This document shows positions 36,783-46,353 of a stretch of DNA of 64,000 nucleotides, piece by piece. The stretch spans positions 5,801-69,800 of the forward strand of contig CAYSDL010000002.1 of NCBI GenBank assembly GCA_964429875.1. Direction: 5' to 3'. The first letter of the stretch is position 1; the number at the start of each line of letters is the position of its first letter. Origin of the DNA: CAYSDL01 sp964429875 (GTDB lineage: Bacteria; Fidelibacterota; Marinisomatia; SCGC-AAA003-L08; D37C17). The notes under the pieces were generated by a model. The model made no database searches and had not been told where the DNA came from. It saw nothing but the letters and a program-made list of their open reading frames with translations. The position numbers and the translations under genes were made by a program.

Positions 36783-37587
36783 ACCGTTATGCCTGCTTGC
36801 ATTTATTACAATCCTTATTCCGAATGATAAATCATTAGGCAGAGATAATGATCCTAAAATCCCCTCTGATATTTCAACAGCAAGTTTACTGTATAGAAAA
36901 GTAGTTTGGTCAACATTATCACTTCCTGGACAAAGATTTATGTCAAGCTTAATTTTCCCTGAATCATCTATAGCATACATGGACGTTGATAATGCTGTAG
37001 CATTTACAATTGATGATGGATTTTGTGGTGTAGATAATCCTAACGGCTGCATGATAAATGAAGTAAGAGATCTATTTAATAAATATGACGCCAAAGCAAC
37101 ATTTTTTATTACTGGGAACCACTGCAATTATGTATCAGTAGATGAAGTACAATTGCTATTAAATGATGGACATGAATTGGCAAATCATAACATGTACGAC
37201 TATCCATATGACCAACATTCAAAAGAAGATTTTGAGAGTGATCTAGATTCAACGCAAAATATTATATCACAATTTACACCTGTAGATACTAAATGGTATA
37301 GAGCTCCGCATGCCAAGCTATCTAAAGAGATGCAGACTGTTATAGATTCAAGAGGGATGGTTCATATTATTAGTGATTCTTTTGCTAATGATACAGCAAT
37401 CCCAGATAGTAAATGGATAGCTGAATTTGTGTTAAAAAGCGTTCAACCTGGATCAATTATTGTTTTACATATGCCAGAAAGAGGTGTCAGAGAATGGTGC
37501 TACGAGGCAATGGAATTAGTTTTACAGGGACTTAAAGAAAAGAATTTAGACATTTTAACACTTACAGAATTAGAGAAACTACAGTAA
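36769..37587 (+). CDS. Secreted polysaccharide deacetylase (NodB homology, CE4)
   Basis: A signal peptide covers residues 1-19 from a TTG start. The NodB domain has motif 1 FTIDDG at 79-84, with the metal-site Asp. The zinc histidines are in HELANHNMYD (136 and 140), motif 3 is WYRAPHAKLS and the last motif is SIIVLHMPERG. Enzymes of this family remove acetyl groups from peptidoglycan, chitin oligomers or exopolysaccharide. The substrate is not predictable; all catalytic motifs are present. No dockerin-like tail is attached, unlike the secreted proteins upstream. Confidence 0.88.
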   Translation: MKVLKPLCLLAFITILIPNDKSLGRDNDPKIPSDISTASLLYRKVVWSTLSLPGQRFMSSLIFPESSIAYMDVDNAVAFTIDDGFCGVDNPNGCMINEVRDLFNKYDAKATFFITGNHCNYVSVDEVQLLLNDGHELANHNMYDYPYDQHSKEDFESDLDSTQNIISQFTPVDTKWYRAPHAKLSKEMQTVIDSRGMVHIISDSFANDTAIPDSKWIAEFVLKSVQPGSIIVLHMPERGVREWCYEAMELVLQGLKEKNLDILTLTELEKLQ

Positions 37588-37595
37588 CTTTATTT

Positions 37596-39170
37596 ATGAA
37601 ACTTCAAAAATATTCTCCTGATAAAATAGATGGCAAGTATGATGTTATTATTATTGGATCAGGCATATCTGGATTATGTAGCGCTGCACTTCTTGGAATG
37701 GAAGGAAAAAAGGTACTTGTAATTGAAAAACATTTCAAAATCGGTGGTTATACACACACTTTTAAAAGACAAAACTATGAATGGGATGTAGGTATTCATT
37801 ATATTGGAGGTGTTCACAGAGAAAAAGCATTTTCTAGAAAGTTATTTGATAAAATAACAGAGAATGAACTTAAATGGAATAAAACAGATGATAACTATGA
37901 TAGGATTATATTTCCTGACAAATCATATGACTTTATTGCACCAAAAAGTAAATTCATAGAAAATATGAAAAGTTACTTCCCTGATGAATCTTCAAATATT
38001 GATAAATATATTGATGTTGTTTTAAGTATAAATAAAGCTATGTTTAAATATTTCGCTGCAAAAAGCTTATCTGGAGTTAAAGAATTTTTTATGCACAAAT
38101 ATCTCAGTAAAGATTTTTTAGCTTTTTCTAACAAAACAACATATGATGCATTATCAGAAATCACTTCAAATCAAAAATTAATAGGTGTATTAACCGGTCA
38201 GTGGGGTGATTATGGTCTTCCCCCTAAACAAAGTAGTTTTGCTATGCATTGTGCAATTGCTGGGCATTATTTAGATGGAGCAAACTATCCCATAGGAGGA
38301 TCTCGGATGATAGCTGAGTCTATTGCACCTGTAATAGAAAAGTATGGTGGCAAGATATTTATAAGCACAGGAGTAGATTCAATTCATATTAAAAATAGTG
38401 CATGTAAGGGAGTTATTTTAGAAAATGGTGATATTATTGAATCAGATACTGTTATAAGTAGCGCAGGCGTTCAGAACACATTGCATAAGTTTTTAAGAAA
38501 TGAGGATTCCTTGTCATCCTATAGAGAAAATTTAAGTTTAGTAAAACCCTCATTTGGACATGCCTGTTTATATGTTGGGTTTAATAAAACTGCAAAAGAG
38601 CTTGGGATTAAAAATACAAATCTATGGATCTATCCAGGTTATGATCATGATTTAACTACTAATACCTATATGAATAATGAAGATGCAGATTTTCCTGTTA
38701 CCTATATTTCTTTTGCCTCATCAAAGGATCCAAGCTGGGACAGTGTACATCCTGGCACAGCAACACTTGAAGCAATAGTTCCAACAAAGTTTAATAATTT
38801 TAGCAAATGGTCAAAAGATCCATGGAAAGGTAGGGGAGATGAGTATGAAAAATATAAGGAAAACTTCTCTAAGCGTATAATAAAGCAAATTTATAAACAT
38901 TGTCCTCACCTTGAAAATAAAATTTCTTATTATGAATTATCCTCTCCACTTTCCACGAGAGACATGGCTCATTATCAATTTGGAGAACTCTATGGAGCAG
39001 ATCATACACCTTCAAGATTCAGACAAAAATGGTTAAAGCCTAAAACTCCTGTTAAAAATTTATATATGACAGGACAAGATATTACTACAGTTGGACTTCC
39101 CAGTGCTTTAATGTCGGGCGTTCTTACATGCTCCACTTTATTAAATAAAAATTTATTCAAAACAATATAA
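37596..39170 (+). CDS. FAD-dependent phytoene desaturase/carotenoid isomerase-like oxidoreductase (RetSat-like)
   Basis: The 524-residue protein begins with an FAD-binding motif DVIIIGSGISGLCSAALLG (GxGxxG at 21-26) and an EKH stretch. NYEWDVGIHYIGG, typical of CrtISO/retinol saturase, follows. The C terminus has the second FAD contact LYMTGQDITTVGLPSALMSG. These enzymes isomerise or saturate polyene lipids. No other carotenoid genes (crtB, crtE) are nearby, so the substrate is open. It follows the deacetylase after 8 bases and directly precedes the homocysteine methyltransferase gene. Confidence 0.85.
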   Translation: MKLQKYSPDKIDGKYDVIIIGSGISGLCSAALLGMEGKKVLVIEKHFKIGGYTHTFKRQNYEWDVGIHYIGGVHREKAFSRKLFDKITENELKWNKTDDNYDRIIFPDKSYDFIAPKSKFIENMKSYFPDESSNIDKYIDVVLSINKAMFKYFAAKSLSGVKEFFMHKYLSKDFLAFSNKTTYDALSEITSNQKLIGVLTGQWGDYGLPPKQSSFAMHCAIAGHYLDGANYPIGGSRMIAESIAPVIEKYGGKIFISTGVDSIHIKNSACKGVILENGDIIESDTVISSAGVQNTLHKFLRNEDSLSSYRENLSLVKPSFGHACLYVGFNKTAKELGIKNTNLWIYPGYDHDLTTNTYMNNEDADFPVTYISFASSKDPSWDSVHPGTATLEAIVPTKFNNFSKWSKDPWKGRGDEYEKYKENFSKRIIKQIYKHCPHLENKISYYELSSPLSTRDMAHYQFGELYGADHTPSRFRQKWLKPKTPVKNLYMTGQDITTVGLPSALMSGVLTCSTLLNKNLFKTI

Positions 39171-40031
39171 ATGCCTAAAATAGAATTATTAGATGGTGCA
39201 ATGGGTTCTGAATTCATTAAAAGAGGCTATAATCTACCTGAGCACATATGGTCGGCGAATATGAATATTGAAAACTCTGATACCGTTTATGACATACATA
39301 TGGAGTATATAAATGCTGGTTCTAACTATATAACAACAAATACATTTAGGACAACTCCTCGATCTTATATGAAAACTGGACTTAATATAAACGAAGCGAC
39401 AATAGTTGCAAAAAAATCCTTATTAAATGCAGCAGAAATAGCAAAAAAAGCAGCAAATAACAGCGTTAAGGTTCTTGGTTCAATTGCACCACTTGAAGAT
39501 TGTTATATGCCAAATTTATTTCCAGGAAAAAATATTGCAAAAAAAGAATATCAAGAAATAGCTAAATGGTTAGATGAATCGAATATTGATATATTTTTAA
39601 TTGAAACTATGAATTCTATTCAAGAAGCTGAAATTTGCATTAAAGAATGTTCAAAGTATAATAGACCAATATGGGTGAGTTTTTCATTACTTGATAAGAA
39701 GAAAATACTATCAGGAGAAAAACTTATTGATGCGATTAAAATGACAAACACATATGATGTTGATGCATTTTTAATTAATTGCACTTCATTGTATTCTATA
39801 AACTATTGTCTTGATACAGTTAGTGATAATTGTGAAGGCAGATGGGGAGTTTATCCTAATCTAGGCATTGGAAATATTTCTCCCGATGGAAATATTAAAT
39901 CAATTCACAGTAATGATGATATTATACGTTTATTCTACAATGTAATTGATCATGGGGGGACACTAATTGGTACATGCTGTGGCTCTTCACCAAAACACAT
40001 AAACTTATTAAAAAATAAAGTTCTCAAATAA
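39171..40031 (+). CDS. Homocysteine S-methyltransferase family protein
   Basis: The 286-residue TIM barrel carries the pterin-independent homocysteine methyltransferase blocks LLDGAMGSEFIKRGY, NYITTNTFRTTP and the zinc cysteines in INCTS and GTCCGSSPKHI. It lacks the cobalamin and folate domains of MetH. It could make methionine from a methyl donor such as S-methylmethionine, or act as the Hcy domain of a split system. It starts immediately after the previous stop, and its last base overlaps the glycosylase ATG (AATAATG). Confidence 0.88.
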   Translation: MPKIELLDGAMGSEFIKRGYNLPEHIWSANMNIENSDTVYDIHMEYINAGSNYITTNTFRTTPRSYMKTGLNINEATIVAKKSLLNAAEIAKKAANNSVKVLGSIAPLEDCYMPNLFPGKNIAKKEYQEIAKWLDESNIDIFLIETMNSIQEAEICIKECSKYNRPIWVSFSLLDKKKILSGEKLIDAIKMTNTYDVDAFLINCTSLYSINYCLDTVSDNCEGRWGVYPNLGIGNISPDGNIKSIHSNDDIIRLFYNVIDHGGTLIGTCCGSSPKHINLLKNKVLK

Positions 40032-40513
40032 TGATTCTACCTGACTTACTCGATTATAATTTAAATATTGTTTTTTGTGGAATGGCTGCTAGCAAAAAAT
40101 CTAGACAAGTCAATGCATACTATGCTGGACCTGGTAATAAGTTTTGGAAAACATTATACAATATAAGATTAACTACAAAAGAGCTTAAACCAAAAGAATT
40201 CAAACAACTGATTACATATAAAATTGGCTTAACTGATATATGTAAAACAGATTTTGGCAATGACAATGAATTAGATTCGACAAAATTCGATGTAAATGGG
40301 TGTAATTTGAAGATATTACAATACAAACCTAGAATCATATGCTTTAATGGAAAAAATCCTGCAAAAGTGTATTTAAATAAGAAAAAAGTTGAATATGGTA
40401 TTCAAATTGAAAAAATAGGTGACTCTGAAGTCTTTATACTGCCGTCAACAAGTGGAGCAGCAAGTGGTTATTGGGATATTAATAAATGGAAACTTTTAGT
40501 AAATTATTGTTGA
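40031..40513 (+). CDS. Mismatch-specific uracil/thymine DNA glycosylase (Mug-like)
   Basis: The 160-residue protein resembles E. coli Mug (168 residues). NIVFCGMAASKKSR stands where Mug has the GINPG active-site loop, AYYAGPGNKFWKTLY matches AHPANRFWKVIY, and LPSTSGAASGYW fills the place of the MPNPSGLS intercalation loop. Mug removes U or T from G mismatches. The active-site loop lacks the usual Asn (GMAAS), so specificity may differ, as in other family-2-like UDGs. It is the last + strand gene before a convergent junction. Confidence 0.8.
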   Translation: MILPDLLDYNLNIVFCGMAASKKSRQVNAYYAGPGNKFWKTLYNIRLTTKELKPKEFKQLITYKIGLTDICKTDFGNDNELDSTKFDVNGCNLKILQYKPRIICFNGKNPAKVYLNKKKVEYGIQIEKIGDSEVFILPSTSGAASGYWDINKWKLLVNYC

Positions 40514-40586
40514 TCTACAAAGCTCTTCTTGTTATTAATTCGGAATAATACTGATAATATATATTATGTCTAATAGTATGTCTGAG

Positions 40587-43487
40587 CTAAGAAAACTTAA
40601 GGAGCTGTTCTTTTAAAGCTTTAGCCCTATTTACTTCAATATGATCAGGATCGGCAAATTTATAGTGATCTAAATAAATATCAATCTTTTCTAATGCCTT
40701 ACTATATTCACCCATGTCTCTATATAATAAAGCATATTCATAATCAGCGTCAAATAGATATTTTAAGCTAGTGCCGTAAATTTCATCAAGTTTATTCTTT
40801 GATTTTTTATATTCTCCTAATAATCTGTAGCATCTAGCAATGGAAATATGTATCCCAGCATAATGATGTGCTTTATTATTATCTAAATATTCTTCATATA
40901 AAGAAATTGCTTTTTGATAATCATTATAAACATATTCTGACACAATTCCTTCATGTCTGTGTATTTTCCAATAATCCATTGCAAGTGCATCGTGGCCATT
41001 TTTTGCTATTTGAATCTGCTCTTCTATTAAACTCCATTTTTCTGCTTCAATATACATAGATATTTTCCACATAGGAGATCTTATTTCATCTGTTGCAAGT
41101 TTGAATTTTTCATCAGCATAATTCAAAATATCTACAGATTGATCAAATTGATCAATCTGTGCATAATTCCTAGAAAGAGTAATATAAAAACTACCGTAAA
41201 AATTTAATGGCATTTTATCTTCTGTCAGAGATAGTGCTAAATTTATATATTTAATTCCTTCTTTAATCTTACCATACTCTTCATTTAATATGTATAATTG
41301 TCTATATGTAGAAAGGGTGTCATATATAGTATTACATCTATCCAATATTTTAGTAAATTCTTCAATTCTTCCTATTCCTAAATCTTTTTTAATATATGCT
41401 AAGTCTAACATTGCTTCTACATTATTTGTATCATATAACAATGCCTGATTATACATTTCTTCAGCCTTTTCATAATCATTCATTGTTTCATACAGGGTAC
41501 CTAATGTGGTATATATTTCATAGTCATCTGGATATCCTTCAAGATGATCTAAATAGTATTTTAATGCTTTATCATAATCACCTAAATCATAAAAATATGT
41601 GTTCCCAATTTTCATAATGTAATTTGATACAACATCTGTTCCATATTTATTACCAAATAATTTTAATACTTTTTTATATTGCTCTATTTCTTTGTCATGT
41701 TGTGATTTCATTGCATAAAATTCTCCTAAAACATTGTACGCTAAAACATCATCTGGAAATAATTCTGCTTGCATCAAAGCGACCTTAAAAGCCTTATCAG
41801 GCTGTTTCGTTTCAAAATAATATAATACATTTGGAATGAAACGTAATTTTTCGGGAAGTTTATAAATATTATCTATAATTTTTTCAATTACATGAAGCTG
41901 GTTATCTCCCTGACCATCTGCTTGATAAATATTATGCAATCCTAAATATGCAATTACAAAAGAATCGTCTATTTTTACGGCTTTAAGAAAATAATCAATA
42001 GCCTTTTCATGTTCCTCCATAGCTCTTATTGCTCCTTCAGAAGCCATTCTCAAGGCTTCCTCAGATTTTGTCAACAATTCATTAGCTGGTAAATCTATTG
42101 ACTCTTCAATATAATTAATCGGAACTCCAATATCTTTTCTAATAAACAAAGACAAATCATCAATCAATTCAAATATATCATCACTGATAAAAGTTTTTGA
42201 TGAGATTTTTTTAAAGGATTTCGTATGATAAATATTAACAAGAATATTATATTTATTATTTTCTTGTTTGATTTTGCCATTTAGAAAATACTCATCTTTA
42301 GCAAGTAAAGAAATTTCTCTTTGAAGTGAAACGCTCAAGTTATCAAACACCGTTTTATTATATTTTTTCAACCTCCAGTTATATTGAAATTGTTCATATG
42401 AATTAATATAAAGATCTTGATGTAACTTCCAGGATATTGCGCCTGGCAAACCATAAGATAGCCAAGATTTTTCAGTATTCTCAGCATCAATACCAAGATT
42501 ATAAAGAGTAATGGACTTTCTAAACTCAGACTTTGGGACAATCCTATCCATAACCTTACCATAATCTTTACAATTTGATGTACAAGAGGCTGCGCATACA
42601 TGTTCATATGAAACTGTTTTAGTGGTAGCACCCAAATCCTTAGGGTAGAAAAAAATAGTTAAAGCAATAATGGTTGCAATAAGATTTAGAGGTATACCTA
42701 TTTTTTCTACTTTTGTCCATCTGTCTTTTCCAGGAGCTCCATGAAAATATGATAAAATTAGAACACTAGGTATCATTGAAATAATAACCGCTAAACCTAA
42801 ATCAACTAAATGAGGAGAGTATTGATACCTAATTGTAAACCAATCAATAAATTGGATGACTGTCCATCCAACTGCAACATAAAACCCTATAAATTGAGGA
42901 ATCCTTCTTGCTAATAATTCTGAAAAAAATGTTAATTCTACTTTCTTTTCTTTTTTTATTTCTTCAGTTTTTTCTTGTGATGAACTTTTATGATTAATTA
43001 ATTGAAAAATCTCATAGGTATCATCAATTCCTTTAATCTCTTTTTCACCTAAAGATTTTGTATCAATATCTTCATGACCTCTAGTATGATTATTCACGTC
43101 TTTAGTAATACATATTTGACCTGGCTTTGCAAAACCATAAATACGTGATGCAATGTTTACGCCTGATCCAAAATAATCATCTTTTTCTTTAATAACATCA
43201 CCAACGTGAATACCCACACGTACTTTAAAATCACATTGGGCTGTAATTATCTCTTGTAAAAGCTTAGAGAACTTGACAGCATTGTAGGCACTATCAAAAA
43301 TCATCAAACATCCGTCACCAAGTTCCTTTAAAACTTCGCCATTATATTTTTTAATATTATTCTGTATTAGAGATGAATGGTCTTTGATATGTTTAAGGCC
43401 AAGCTTTTCATTTTTAGCCATTGTGACAGTAAAGTCGACGACATCACTAAAAACTATCGCTGCTAATTTTCTATTAGATATGTCCAT
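40587..43487 (-). CDS. Class III adenylate/guanylate cyclase with membrane segments, TolB-like region and TPRs
   Basis: The 966-residue protein starts with a complete cyclase domain: metal Asp15 in FSDVVDFT, Lys54 and Asp58 in LKELGDGC, and the transition-state pair Asn111 and Arg115 in GVNIASRIYG. Three membrane segments lie at about 197-216, 228-248 and 264-281. A TolB/FlgO-like stretch (about 350-450) and roughly ten tetratricopeptide repeats to the end follow. The cytoplasmic cyclase is thus joined to a TPR sensor. It probably makes cAMP; cGMP cannot be excluded. It follows the beta-barrel gene by 3 bases, so the pair may be one operon. Confidence 0.9.
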   Translation of the reverse strand: MDISNRKLAAIVFSDVVDFTVTMAKNEKLGLKHIKDHSSLIQNNIKKYNGEVLKELGDGCLMIFDSAYNAVKFSKLLQEIITAQCDFKVRVGIHVGDVIKEKDDYFGSGVNIASRIYGFAKPGQICITKDVNNHTRGHEDIDTKSLGEKEIKGIDDTYEIFQLINHKSSSQEKTEEIKKEKKVELTFFSELLARRIPQFIGFYVAVGWTVIQFIDWFTIRYQYSPHLVDLGLAVIISMIPSVLILSYFHGAPGKDRWTKVEKIGIPLNLIATIIALTIFFYPKDLGATTKTVSYEHVCAASCTSNCKDYGKVMDRIVPKSEFRKSITLYNLGIDAENTEKSWLSYGLPGAISWKLHQDLYINSYEQFQYNWRLKKYNKTVFDNLSVSLQREISLLAKDEYFLNGKIKQENNKYNILVNIYHTKSFKKISSKTFISDDIFELIDDLSLFIRKDIGVPINYIEESIDLPANELLTKSEEALRMASEGAIRAMEEHEKAIDYFLKAVKIDDSFVIAYLGLHNIYQADGQGDNQLHVIEKIIDNIYKLPEKLRFIPNVLYYFETKQPDKAFKVALMQAELFPDDVLAYNVLGEFYAMKSQHDKEIEQYKKVLKLFGNKYGTDVVSNYIMKIGNTYFYDLGDYDKALKYYLDHLEGYPDDYEIYTTLGTLYETMNDYEKAEEMYNQALLYDTNNVEAMLDLAYIKKDLGIGRIEEFTKILDRCNTIYDTLSTYRQLYILNEEYGKIKEGIKYINLALSLTEDKMPLNFYGSFYITLSRNYAQIDQFDQSVDILNYADEKFKLATDEIRSPMWKISMYIEAEKWSLIEEQIQIAKNGHDALAMDYWKIHRHEGIVSEYVYNDYQKAISLYEEYLDNNKAHHYAGIHISIARCYRLLGEYKKSKNKLDEIYGTSLKYLFDADYEYALLYRDMGEYSKALEKIDIYLDHYKFADPDHIEVNRAKALKEQLLKFS

Positions 43488-43490
43488 TCG

Positions 43491-44324
43491 TTAAATCAAT
43501 CTTCCTTTACTTTTATTTTTCTTTGACTTTTTATGTCCTTTTACCGTCCATACAACGCCAATGTACAATGTATAGTAATCTGCTTCTATATGATTACTTA
43601 TTTGTTGAATGAAATTTTCATTCCCATCAGTGTAATATAATAATTCTTGGTCAGGCCTTTTAAGATGTGTGAGCATATTATATCTTACTCCGAAATCAAG
43701 ACCAACATCCTGAACTTCATCAAAGAATATATTCACACCTAAATCAAGAGTAAATGCTGGCGATGTAGAACGATGTTCAAGATCTGTAGAATTGTTATTG
43801 TTAGAACAAAAGTCTGCATCAAGTAATATATCCATAAACCAGCCAAAATTCGAACATCCGTCACCAAAATCATATGATGTTTTTTCTGAAAAAGTAGCTA
43901 TACCTAAAAGACCTCCAACATAAGGCCTAAAGTTTCCATTTTTACTTAATCCATTACTAGCTGTTAATCTAAAGCCTCCATTGAAAACAAATCCCTGCTC
44001 ATAATTATTTATTTCAACATTCATTAAAGCATTTCCACTTGTGCCCTGCACTTCATCTGTCCAATAATCACTTCTAAAGCTAATATATTGAACGCCAACT
44101 TGCCATTTGAATAATCCTTCTCTAAGAGTATTTTTTCTTTCAAATGCTCTTGAAAAGGAATACCTAATACTGAAGCCATCATCTGCATATTTATCATATA
44201 ATGCTGTTGGATAGTTTCTTCCAAAGTCAATCTCATGATAAGAATGCGGAGAGACATCTAAGCAATACACAAAAGAAAAGGATAAAATAATACTTAATAT
44301 TATTAATTTAATATCTTTAAACAA
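43491..44324 (-). CDS. Outer-membrane beta-barrel protein
   Basis: The product has a signal peptide (FKDIKLIILSIILSFSFVYC) and then alternating beta strands with aromatic girdles (IRYSFSRAF, FKWQVGVQYISF, GFVFNGGFRLTASNG, VGLDFGVRYNML), ending in a strand (YYTLYIGVVWTV) and a basic tail. I chose TTG at 44324, which has AGAAAGG just upstream and overlaps the M3 peptidase stop by 8 bases. A longer frame to 44351 is also open. It looks like an OmpA/OmpW-type porin fold of unknown function. Confidence 0.75.
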   Translation of the reverse strand: MFKDIKLIILSIILSFSFVYCLDVSPHSYHEIDFGRNYPTALYDKYADDGFSIRYSFSRAFERKNTLREGLFKWQVGVQYISFRSDYWTDEVQGTSGNALMNVEINNYEQGFVFNGGFRLTASNGLSKNGNFRPYVGGLLGIATFSEKTSYDFGDGCSNFGWFMDILLDADFCSNNNNSTDLEHRSTSPAFTLDLGVNIFFDEVQDVGLDFGVRYNMLTHLKRPDQELLYYTDGNENFIQQISNHIEADYYTLYIGVVWTVKGHKKSKKNKSKGRLI

Positions 44325-46344
44325 GATTACCCTTTCTAAGCAGAGCATCAACTTTTGGCTCCCTCCCCATAAATTTCACATATAAATTCATTGGATGCTC
44401 CATGTTCCCTTTAGATAAAATATTTTTCTTAAAGGATTCTGCTGTGCTAACATTAAAAATTCCATCATTTTTAAATTTCTCAAAGGCATCCGCTTCTAAA
44501 AGCTCTGCCCATTTATATGAATAATAACCAGCTGAATATCCTCCGCTAAAAATATGCCCAAATGAACATGAGACACTATTACCTTCAACTTTAGGCACCT
44601 GTCTGTAGTTTTCAATAAGAGATCCCTCATATTCTTCTACATCATTAACCTGTTTATATCCATCATGCCACCCCATATCAATCTTACAAAGCTGTAATTG
44701 TCTAAGAGAGTTTGATCCTGACATATATGTTTTAACATCATTTATCTTATCAATATATTCCATTGGCATTGATTTACCTGTTTCATAATGCTTCGCATAC
44801 ATTTCTATTACTTCTGGCTCGGTCAACCAATTTTCTAAAATTTGTGAAGGAAGCTCAACAAAATCCCAATATACGCTCATGCTTCCTAGTGACTGATATT
44901 TAACATTAGAAAATAGTCCATGCAAACAATGTCCAAATTCATGGAAGACAGTTCTTACTTCATTAATTGACCATAATGCAGGTTTGGAATCAGTAGGTTT
45001 TGTTAAATTGCAATTTAAAGTCACATGAGGTCTTTGTACCTCTCCATTATTAAGCCCTTGACTTCTAAGCTGATTCATCCAGGCACCATTTCTTTTTGTT
45101 TCTCTTGGATAAAGGTCAATATATAGCAATCCTAAATAATTACCCTCTTTATCATCTACTTTATATACATTTACCTCATCGTGAAAAACCTGTACATCTG
45201 AAAGATGGTTGATCGTTATACCATACAATTTATTTGCAACATCAAAGACGCCATTTATAACATTTTCTGATTTAAAGTAAGGCCTAAGGGCTTCATCATT
45301 AAAATCGAACATTTTTTCTTTATATAAATTCCCATAATAAGCTGTGTCCCACGCCTGCATTTCATCAATACCATCTAACTCTTTAGCGTAAGCTTTTATA
45401 TCATCAAATTCTTTCTTTGACTTATCAAATGAAGGCACAATTAAATCATCAATAAGTTTGTATACATTATTTTTAGATTGAGCCATTCTTCTATTAAGAA
45501 CATAATCTGCATGCGTATCATACCCTAAGAGATTTGCTTTATCATGACGGAGTTTTGAAATCTTTCTAAGAATATCTGTATTATCAAATTCATCACCATT
45601 ACACTTTGATCCCATTAGACGCAATACATCTTTGCGTGTAGATCTATCTTTGCAAAATTTTACAATAATACCAAAATTAGTATCTAGAGAAAAACACCAA
45701 CTCCCCTCTCTCCCTTCTTTTTTTGCAAGCTCACTTGCAGCATCAATAAAGGATTGAGGAATTCCTGTAAGTAAATTCTCATCATCTATCCAGTATTTAT
45801 TAATTTTATTTGAAGCTTTTAAAACATTATCTGAAAACTTAGGTGAAAGAATAGATAGCTCCTGCGATATGCTTCTGTATGTTTCCTTATCAGCATCATT
45901 TAAGTTTGCTCCGTTTCTAGCAAATGAGCTATAAATTTCATTAATAAGCCTCAGATCTTCTTCATTATACCCCATAGCCTCCTTAGAATCAAAAACGTCT
46001 TTTATTCGTAAAAATAAAGCTTCATTCAAGTAAATATCATTACTTAGCTTTGTTGTAAGCGGGTTGATATCCTTTATTAAATCTCTAATTCCTTGATCTG
46101 CTTCAGATGCAAACAGATGATGAAATACTGTATTAACATAATCCAGATCTTCCTTCGCTGTTTCAAATGCAATGATGGTATTATCAAATGTTGCAGGCTC
46201 TTCATTATCACAAATATTTTTAATATTTGCTTCAGCCAGATCTATCGTCTCCTTAATTGCTGGCAAAAAATGTTCTGATTTGATATCTTCAAACGGAACA
46301 GTGTTATAAGGTTGATTGTTTTTTGCTAATAATGGATTTTCCAC
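44317..46344 (-). CDS. M3-family oligopeptidase (peptidyl-dipeptidase Dcp/OpdA-like)
   Basis: The 675-residue protein has the thimet-oligopeptidase layout: a long helical N-terminal part (NPLLAKNNQPYNTVPFEDIK) and the zinc site HEFGH at 468-472 with the downstream Glu ligand in YWDFVELPSQILENW. GSNSLRQLQLCKID and FSGGYSAGYYSYKWAE follow. No signal peptide is seen, so it is probably cytoplasmic and degrades short peptides. It sits between leuS and the beta-barrel gene. Length matches E. coli OpdA (680). Confidence 0.93.
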   Translation of the reverse strand: MENPLLAKNNQPYNTVPFEDIKSEHFLPAIKETIDLAEANIKNICDNEEPATFDNTIIAFETAKEDLDYVNTVFHHLFASEADQGIRDLIKDINPLTTKLSNDIYLNEALFLRIKDVFDSKEAMGYNEEDLRLINEIYSSFARNGANLNDADKETYRSISQELSILSPKFSDNVLKASNKINKYWIDDENLLTGIPQSFIDAASELAKKEGREGSWCFSLDTNFGIIVKFCKDRSTRKDVLRLMGSKCNGDEFDNTDILRKISKLRHDKANLLGYDTHADYVLNRRMAQSKNNVYKLIDDLIVPSFDKSKKEFDDIKAYAKELDGIDEMQAWDTAYYGNLYKEKMFDFNDEALRPYFKSENVINGVFDVANKLYGITINHLSDVQVFHDEVNVYKVDDKEGNYLGLLYIDLYPRETKRNGAWMNQLRSQGLNNGEVQRPHVTLNCNLTKPTDSKPALWSINEVRTVFHEFGHCLHGLFSNVKYQSLGSMSVYWDFVELPSQILENWLTEPEVIEMYAKHYETGKSMPMEYIDKINDVKTYMSGSNSLRQLQLCKIDMGWHDGYKQVNDVEEYEGSLIENYRQVPKVEGNSVSCSFGHIFSGGYSAGYYSYKWAELLEADAFEKFKNDGIFNVSTAESFKKNILSKGNMEHPMNLYVKFMGREPKVDALLRKGNLV

Positions 46345-46353
46345 ATTTCTCTC

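Noticed and set aside
40554..40567. Terminator at the convergent junction after the Mug-like gene
   Set aside because: ATAATATATATTAT is palindromic but has no G/C pairs and no following T-run, so it cannot be claimed.
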